Shown: positions 6,092 through 9,252 of the stretch, one piece after another | Layout of the letters: every line of letters begins with the position of its first letter | How positions within the stretch are numbered: position 1 is the first letter of the stretch | Assembly: GCA_029777935.1 (NCBI GenBank) | Contig: JAKORH010000242.1 | Coordinates: 1-9,252 of the forward strand | Source: Pseudomonadota bacterium | Lineage (GTDB): Bacteria; Pseudomonadota; Gammaproteobacteria; Burkholderiales; Burkholderiaceae | Direction of reading: 5' to 3' | Length of the DNA: 9,252 nucleotides | The notes under the pieces: generated by a model | Told to the model about the DNA's origin: nothing | Databases searched by the model: none | Seen by the model: the letters and a program-made list of their open reading frames with translations, nothing else | Position numbers and translations under genes: made by a program

Positions 6092-6171
6092 CAGAACTGA
6101 CAAAAGGGGGGCAAGGGGGGCTTCTGTCGGTTTTGTCAGTGGCGTGCGGGGCACATTCTGAAATATTCGCG
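6056..6171. other. Nested dyad with iterons: candidate replication origin
   Basis: A perfect 16-bp inverted repeat, CGCGAATATTTCAGAA (6056-6071) and TTCTGAAATATTCGCG (6156-6171), encloses an inner array: ACTGACA at 6087-6093 and 6096-6102 in direct orientation, then the inverted copies TGTCGGT (6125-6131, one mismatch) and TGTCAGT (6134-6140), each pair offset by nine bases. Two G6 runs (6106-6111, 6115-6120) lie at the centre. The left arm and first iteron are inside the coding end of the TOPRIM-DUF3987 gene. Paired iterons in a dyad next to a replication gene are the usual form of satellite and plasmid origins. A terminator or operator function cannot be excluded. Confidence 0.6.
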
Positions 6172-6223
6172 GGGTCGGAGCTGCGAAGTTGCGCCGGTGG
6201 ATTTCGATTAATCCAAGCTATCG

Positions 6224-6784
6224 ATGGGTGGCGACGGATCGGGTAACTACGGCTGGCGGCATCGGGTCGAGCATTACCCGGCGCTGAAGGTCCGGCTCTT
6301 GAAAGAGAGCGGTGCGCTGGCGGCCGGCGTGCGTGTTCTCTGGCACTGGCCGCAGCATGACGTGCGGGCCTGGGTAAGCGCGAGCGAGCGCGAGATACGC
6401 ATCGACTTCGAGAATCCAGAGCGCGGCTTTTTCGGCGGGTGGATCGCCATCGTGGATCAGCCCGCGGGCTTCGGCGGCGTGCGGCGATTCTTTCTCTGTC
6501 CGAGCTGCGGAGACCGGCGCTCGGCGCTGTACCTGCATCACGGGCGCTTCAGTTGCCGGGTCTGCGCCGGACTGCGCTACCTGACGCAGACGATGGACTT
6601 CTACGACCGACAGCAGCGCGCGATGGCAAAGCTCGAAGCGAAGCTCACGGACGAAGGCGGCAAGCCCAAGCGGATGCGCTGGCGAACTTTCGAGCGAATC
6701 CGCGAGCAGTGGGGCCAGCGCGACACGGCACACGGCGCGGCACTCGACGCATCTACGGCGCGGCTGTTCGCGCGGTGGGGATGA
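6224..6784 (+). CDS. Zinc-ribbon hypothetical protein of mobile elements
   Basis: The 186-residue product starts with a Gly-rich segment (MGGDGSGNYGWRHR) and has a treble-clef or ribbon-like zinc site: C92 and C95 (FLCPSCG), then C111 and C114 (GRFSCRVCAGLRY). The C-terminal half is basic and helical (residues ~125-165). Similar Gly-start proteins with a CPxCG...CRxCxGL pair are common hypotheticals in phages and genomic islands; their function is unknown to me. ATG 6224 is the first start after an in-frame stop at 6209-6211, but there is no good Shine-Dalgarno. It lies 130 bp beyond the replication gene, separated by the dyad, so it probably has its own promoter. Nucleic-acid binding is plausible. 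Confidence 0.8.
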   Translation: MGGDGSGNYGWRHRVEHYPALKVRLLKESGALAAGVRVLWHWPQHDVRAWVSASEREIRIDFENPERGFFGGWIAIVDQPAGFGGVRRFFLCPSCGDRRSALYLHHGRFSCRVCAGLRYLTQTMDFYDRQQRAMAKLEAKLTDEGGKPKRMRWRTFERIREQWGQRDTAHGAALDASTARLFARWG

Positions 6785-6852
6785 TGAAGCGATTGCGATG
6801 CTGCGGGAAGCCGAGGCTGAATTGCGCGGCGGGTGAAGCTCAGTGCGGGTAA
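6781..6852 (+). CDS. Possible 23-aa cysteine-containing microprotein
   Basis: ATG 6781 overlaps the stop of the zinc-ribbon gene (ATGA) and follows a GGTGGGG stretch. The frame encodes 23 residues with four cysteines (MMKRLRCCGKPRLNCAAGEAQ, then CG) and a TAA at 6850-6852. The coupling arrangement is the same as in the replication operon, but the frame is short, could be chance, and its end overlaps the arm-type repeat at 6844-6852. Confidence 0.25.
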   Translation: MMKRLRCCGKPRLNCAAGEAQCG

Positions 6853-6864
6853 CGCTGAGGGTAA
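6844..6864 (+). repeat. Right-end arm-type repeat (candidate integrase arm sites)
   Basis: TGCGGGTAA (6844-6852), six bases, then GGGTAA (6859-6864) repeats the arrangement at 409-429, with the same orientation and the same 12-bp period; only the N6 differs. It lies 58 bp from the right attachment core. A related GGGTGA is at 6831-6836. These are the expected positions for sites bound by the DUF4102 domain of the integrase. Confidence 0.55.
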
Positions 6865-6921
6865 TTCAGCCAAGCATACAGATCTAAATCTTTAGAAATC
6901 AGTGACTTAGATTCGTATCTC
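6865..6921. other. AT-rich right attachment arm, no gene
   Basis: This stretch is AT-rich against a GC-rich background. It contains the near-perfect palindrome TCTAAATCTTTAGA (6883-6896) and a further TTAGA at 6909-6913. AATTCAGCC (6863-6871) is the inverse complement of GGCTGAATT (6815-6823). It is a plausible place for excisionase or DNA-bending-protein binding beside attR. With the element present it is also the first sequence transcribed beyond tRNA-Glu; no obvious minus-strand terminator is seen here. Confidence 0.4.
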
Positions 6922-6936
6922 TGGCGTCCCCTAGGG
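6922..6936 (+). repeat. Right attachment-site direct repeat (attR core, within tRNA-Glu)
   Basis: This copy, identical to 275-289, completes the tRNA-Glu 3' end (CCA, discriminator G, acceptor strand and the first T-stem bases), so integration leaves a functional tRNA. Typical of integrases that use tRNA 3' ends. Confidence 0.9.
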
Positions 6937-6997
6937 GATTCGAACCCCTGTTATCGCCGTGAAAGGGCGGTGTCCTAGGCCTCTAGACGAAGGGGAC
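6922..6997 (-). tRNA. tRNA-Glu (anticodon TTC)
   Basis: The reverse complement is a 76-nt tRNA with encoded CCA, closely resembling E. coli tRNA-Glu. The acceptor stem GTCCCCT/AGGGGAC is perfect, the T loop is TTCGAAT, and the anticodon loop CTTTCAC gives TTC. The lowest anticodon-stem pair is a C-A mismatch (C27/A43, plus positions 6970 and 6954), where E. coli has C-G. It is the second gene of the Ala-Glu operon and the integration target. Its last 15 nt now come from the element's attachment site. Confidence 0.98.
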
Positions 6998-7018
6998 TGA
7001 CTGCGGGAAGTCAATCGG

Positions 7019-7094
<76 letters not shown>

Positions 7095-7123
7095 ACGCGC
7101 GCTTTTGAGTGCAGCGGGCGCGC

Positions 7124-7151
7124 ATTATAGCGGCGCCTTCACCTCAGGCAA
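7124..7151 (-). promoter_or_regulatory. Promoter of the tRNA-Ala-Glu operon
   Basis: On the minus strand, TTGCCT (7146-7151) and a perfect TATAAT (7124-7129) are separated by 16 bp. The -10 box is followed by GCGCGCCC, the GC-rich discriminator typical of stable-RNA promoters under stringent control. The distance to the tRNA-Ala 5' end (7094) is about 30 bp, leaving a short leader. Confidence 0.8.
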
Positions 7152-7192
7152 CCCGAGCCGGGACGAACGCAGAGCAGGCACGCAGCAGGCCC

Positions 7193-7218
7193 GCATCCCC
7201 GGGGCGGGCAGGGGATGC
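7193..7218 (-). terminator. Strong hairpin downstream of the DUF1059 gene, possible terminator
   Basis: GCATCCCC (7193-7200) and GGGGATGC (7211-7218) form a perfect 8-bp stem with a 10-base loop. A second GC-only hairpin (CGCGCCC/GGGCGCG, 7268-7285) lies nearby. Both sit in the 189-bp gap between the DUF1059 stop and the tRNA promoter. Neither has a T-tract, so intrinsic termination is uncertain. No gene is seen in the gap. Confidence 0.3.
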
Positions 7219-7340
7219 CTTCAAGCGCGCAATCGCGTTGCTTTCGTCCGCGACGGTCAGGACGCCGCGCGCCCTCGCGGGCGCGATCTCGCTGCCGCTC
7301 CGGCGATTGCACGGCCGACGGCAGCGCGGAGAGCTGCCCC

Positions 7341-7535
7341 TCAGGCCGGCGGGCTGCCAGCCTTGAACATCGTGCGCAGTTGCTGGCGCAGCTCGGCACT
7401 GTCCGAGTGCCCGTGCACCGAGACCGCGTGCTGTACGGCGGCCTCGAGCAGTTCGTCGTCCGTGTCCGCCGCCATTGCGACCGTGCAGTTCATTTCACTC
7501 GGAAAGGCGCGGCAGTCTATGTATTTGCGTGGCAT
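7341..7535 (-). CDS. DUF1059 family small protein
   Basis: This 64-residue protein shows the DUF1059 pattern: MPRKYIDCRAFPSEMNCTVA, then the DTDDELLEAAVQHAVSVHGH segment, then LRQQLRTMFKAGSPP. The family consists of small soluble proteins of unknown function, common in proteobacteria. Conserved residues include C8, C17 and the His-rich HAVSVHGH stretch. A strong Shine-Dalgarno (AAAGGAG) precedes the ATG on the minus strand. It lies 110 bp downstream of gltX in the same orientation and may be cotranscribed, though the gap also allows its own promoter. Length is typical and the gene looks intact. Confidence 0.9.
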   Translation of the reverse strand: MPRKYIDCRAFPSEMNCTVAMAADTDDELLEAAVQHAVSVHGHSDSAELRQQLRTMFKAGSPPA

Positions 7536-7645
7536 GTCCGGCTCCTTTCGCGGCGCGAAGTGCGTCGCGCGGTGGATGCTGCGCCGACGGGACCGTCGCC
7601 GGCAATGCCCCGAAATACGTACGTCCCGGCCCGCCGCCCCAGCGC

Positions 7646-9049
7646 TCAGGCCGCACTATGCGCGAGCGCCGCGCGCAGTCGCTGCAGAACGGTCTCGCGG
7701 CCGAACAGCTCGAGCACGGCGTCGATCGAAGGCGTCTGCGTGCGCCCGGTGACCGCGACGCGCAGCGGCACGGCAAGCTGCGGCAGCCTGATGCCGAACT
7801 CGCCGACCAGTTGCTTCAGCAGCGCCGATAGCGCGGCGCGCTCCCACTCGGCGCCGGCCGCGCGCAGCTCGAAGGCGCGCACGGCGTCGAGGCTCCTGCC
7901 GCTCAGGTGCTGCCGCAGCAGGGCCGGGTCGATCGCATGCGCGCCGTAGAAGAGCATCGCCTCGTCGGCCAGCTCGTTCAGCGTGCGCGCCCGCTGCTTC
8001 AGCAACGCGACGACGGCCTCGAGCGCCGGGCCGGCGATGGTGCCGCCGCGCTGCTCGATGCGCGGCGCCACCAGCTTCGCGAGCCGCGCGTCGCCGGCTT
8101 CCTTGATGTACTCGCCGTTGAGCCACAGCAGCTTGTCGAGGTTGTACTGCGCCGGCGCGCGGTTCACATGGTCGAGGTCGAACCACTGGATCAACTGTTC
8201 GCGCGTGAACTTCTCGTCGTCACCATGGCTCCAGCCGAGCCGCGCCAGGTAGTTGAACAACGCCTCGGGCAGAAAGCCGTCCTCGTCGTACTGCAGCACG
8301 CTCACCGCGCCGTGGCGCTTCGACAGCTTCTGTCCGTCGGGCCCGAGGATCATCGACAGGTGGCCGAAGGCCGGCAGGTCCGCGCCGAGCGCCCGGTAGA
8401 TGTTGATCTGGCGCGGCGAGTTGTTGACGTGATCGTCGCCGCGGAGCACGTGCGTGATCCGCATGTCGATGTCGTCGACCACGACGGCGAAGTTGTAGGT
8501 CGGCACGAGATGGGCGCCGCGCGCGATCACGAGGTCGTCCAGCTCGGCGTTGGCGATCGAGATCGGCCCCTTGACCAGGTCGCTCCACGCGACCTCGCCG
8601 TCATCGGGATTGCGGAAGCGGATCACCGGATTCACGCCGGCGGGCGGCGTCCTGCCGCGCGCGTTCTCGGGCCGCCAGCGGCCGTCGTATCTGGGCTTCT
8701 CGTTGCGCGCCATCTGCTGCTGGCGCATTTCTTCCAGTTCCTCGACGGTCGCGTAGCAACGGTAAGCCTTGCCCTCGGCGAGCAGCCGGTCAATCACCTC
8801 GCGGTAGCGCGGCAGCCGATCGGTCTGGCGGATCGGCCCCTCGTCGTAGTCGAGCCCGAGCCAGTGCATCGAATCGACGATCGCGCGCACCGCTTCTTCG
8901 GTCGAGCGCTCCAGATCCGTGTCCTCGATGCGCAGGATGAACTGCCCGCCGAAATGGCGCGCGTACGCCCACGAGAACAACGCGGTGCGCGCCGTGCCCA
9001 GGTGCAGCATCCCCGTCGGGCTCGGTGCAATTCGAGTACGGACAGTCAT
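7646..9049 (-). CDS. gltX: Glutamyl-tRNA synthetase
   Basis: Charges tRNA-Glu with glutamate using ATP in the cytoplasm. The 467-residue protein is full length for bacterial GluRS. The class I signatures are present: the HIGH equivalent in [18 protein letters not shown] (residues 7-24, HLGT at 16-19), [11 protein letters not shown] (39-49), and the KMSKS equivalent KLSKRHG (241-247). The insertion region has C98 (YRCYAT) but YDGRWRPE where some GluRS have further zinc ligands, so the E. coli-type zinc site is probably absent. ATG 9049 is preferred over an upstream GTG at 9091 because the protein then begins [13 protein letters not shown] as expected, although only a weak GGGG precedes it. It is encoded beside its own substrate, tRNA-Glu. 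Confidence 0.97.
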   Translation of the reverse strand: MTVRTRIAPSPTGMLHLGTARTALFSWAYARHFGGQFILRIEDTDLERSTEEAVRAIVDSMHWLGLDYDEGPIRQTDRLPRYREVIDRLLAEGKAYRCYATVEELEEMRQQQMARNEKPRYDGRWRPENARGRTPPAGVNPVIRFRNPDDGEVAWSDLVKGPISIANAELDDLVIARGAHLVPTYNFAVVVDDIDMRITHVLRGDDHVNNSPRQINIYRALGADLPAFGHLSMILGPDGQKLSKRHGAVSVLQYDEDGFLPEALFNYLARLGWSHGDDEKFTREQLIQWFDLDHVNRAPAQYNLDKLLWLNGEYIKEAGDARLAKLVAPRIEQRGGTIAGPALEAVVALLKQRARTLNELADEAMLFYGAHAIDPALLRQHLSGRSLDAVRAFELRAAGAEWERAALSALLKQLVGEFGIRLPQLAVPLRVAVTGRTQTPSIDAVLELFGRETVLQRLRAALAHSAA

Positions 9050-9184
9050 AGGACCCCGGCGATCGCCCGTTTCTCGAGCGTTGAATCGCACCGCGCAGCG
9101 ATGTCGGTTCGAACGCGAGAGTTATTCCGGCGCGCCGCGATTCTGCGCCCTTGCGCTCACCATTCCCGCGTCCGGAAGAACGAT

Positions 9185-9252
9185 TGGTGGGTGGTACAGG
9201 GTTCGAACCTTTGACCCCTGCCGTGTGAAGGCAGTGCTCTACCGCTGAGCTA
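9185..9252 (-). tRNA. tRNA-Val (anticodon CAC), 5' end beyond the window
   Basis: The reverse complement reads TAGCTCAGCGGTAGAGC (D arm), anticodon stem CTGCC/GGCAG with loop TTCACAC (anticodon CAC), T loop TTCGAAC and a 3' end ACCACCCACCA, so CCA is encoded. The first acceptor-strand bases lie beyond position 9252. The T stem carries one A-G mismatch (plus positions 9197 and 9211). It lies 135 bp upstream of gltX on the same strand. Confidence 0.95.

Larger units (their letters stand above)
275..6936 (+). mobile_element. Integrative satellite-like element in tRNA-Glu (int, C4-like RNA, alpA, CHC2/TOPRIM-DUF3987 replication module)
   Basis: Identical 15-bp direct repeats lie at 275-289 and 6922-6936; the right copy is the 3' end of tRNA-Glu. 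Between them lie a P4-type tyrosine integrase, an AlpA-type regulator and a replication module, the usual core of P4-like satellites and phage-inducible islands. All recognised genes are on the plus strand. The integrase sits at the end far from the intact tRNA, whereas in many tRNA islands it is adjacent to it. No structural, packaging, resistance or known defence genes are visible, so the element appears minimal or dependent on a helper. The repeats, integrase and gene set support a complete element; that it is active is inference. Confidence 0.88.

Noticed and set aside
6106..6120. Two G6 runs as a G-quadruplex
   Set aside because: Only two adjacent G-tracts; the next runs of four G (6147-6151 area and 6171-6174) are too distant for a convincing intramolecular quadruplex.
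6096..6140. ACTGACAAAA/TTTTGTCAGT hairpin as a rho-independent terminator of the replication gene
   Set aside because: The stem is AT-rich, the loop is 25 bases, no T-tract follows, and the iteron symmetry plus outer 16-bp repeat point to protein binding; a terminator role is not fully excluded.
3716..6154. Several long minus-strand frames opposite the zinc-finger and TOPRIM-DUF3987 genes
   Set aside because: Shadow frames of GC-rich coding DNA; the plus-strand genes carry motif evidence and ATGA coupling.
7907..9214. Plus-strand open frame of over 400 codons opposite gltX
   Set aside because: gltX on the minus strand is unambiguous. The plus frame runs on into the tRNA-Val gene and has no recognisable domain.

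Overview
The window looks like the chromosome of a GC-rich proteobacterium, most likely a betaproteobacterium. I infer this from high GC throughout, a close match of the tRNA genes to proteobacterial ones, a 467-residue bacterial GluRS and a DUF1059 protein; the class assignment is tentative. A compact integrated element of about 6.6 kb has entered the 3' end of a tRNA-Glu gene.

Right-hand host block (6922-9252, all minus strand, read right to left): a 5'-truncated tRNA-Val(CAC), gltX (glutamyl-tRNA synthetase), a small DUF1059 gene, then a tRNA-Ala(GGC)/tRNA-Glu(TTC) operon with a readable stable-RNA promoter (7124-7151). Left-hand flank (1-274): the last 47 codons of a probable transposase, then noncoding sequence that would have lain directly downstream of tRNA-Glu before the insertion.

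Element (275-6936), bounded by 15-bp direct repeats of the tRNA-Glu 3' end: a P4-type tyrosine integrase (477-1724); a charged coiled-coil hypothetical (1739-2440); a structured leader resembling a C4/P4-CI antisense RNA (2502-2559) just ahead of a second coiled-coil hypothetical (2592-3140); then a tightly overlapping operon of AlpA-type regulator/excisionase (3230-3445), a 72-aa unknown (3442-3660), a free-standing CHC2 zinc finger (3657-3947) and a 715-aa TOPRIM-DUF3987 protein (3944-6091). A nested dyad (6056-6171) with paired 7-bp iterons follows at the end of that gene and is the best candidate for a replication origin. The last clear gene is a zinc-ribbon hypothetical (6224-6784).

Together the parts describe a self-excising, self-replicating satellite or phage-inducible-island-like element: Int plus AlpA for movement, CHC2/TOPRIM-DUF3987 plus the dyad for replication, and the C4-like RNA for immunity-type control. 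No capsid, terminase, toxin, resistance or recognised defence gene is visible. The most useful signals are in noncoding DNA: the C4-like RNA with its Shine-Dalgarno-sequestering target, the iteron dyad, and matching integrase arm-type repeats (the same 9-mer, N6, GGGTAA) inside both ends.
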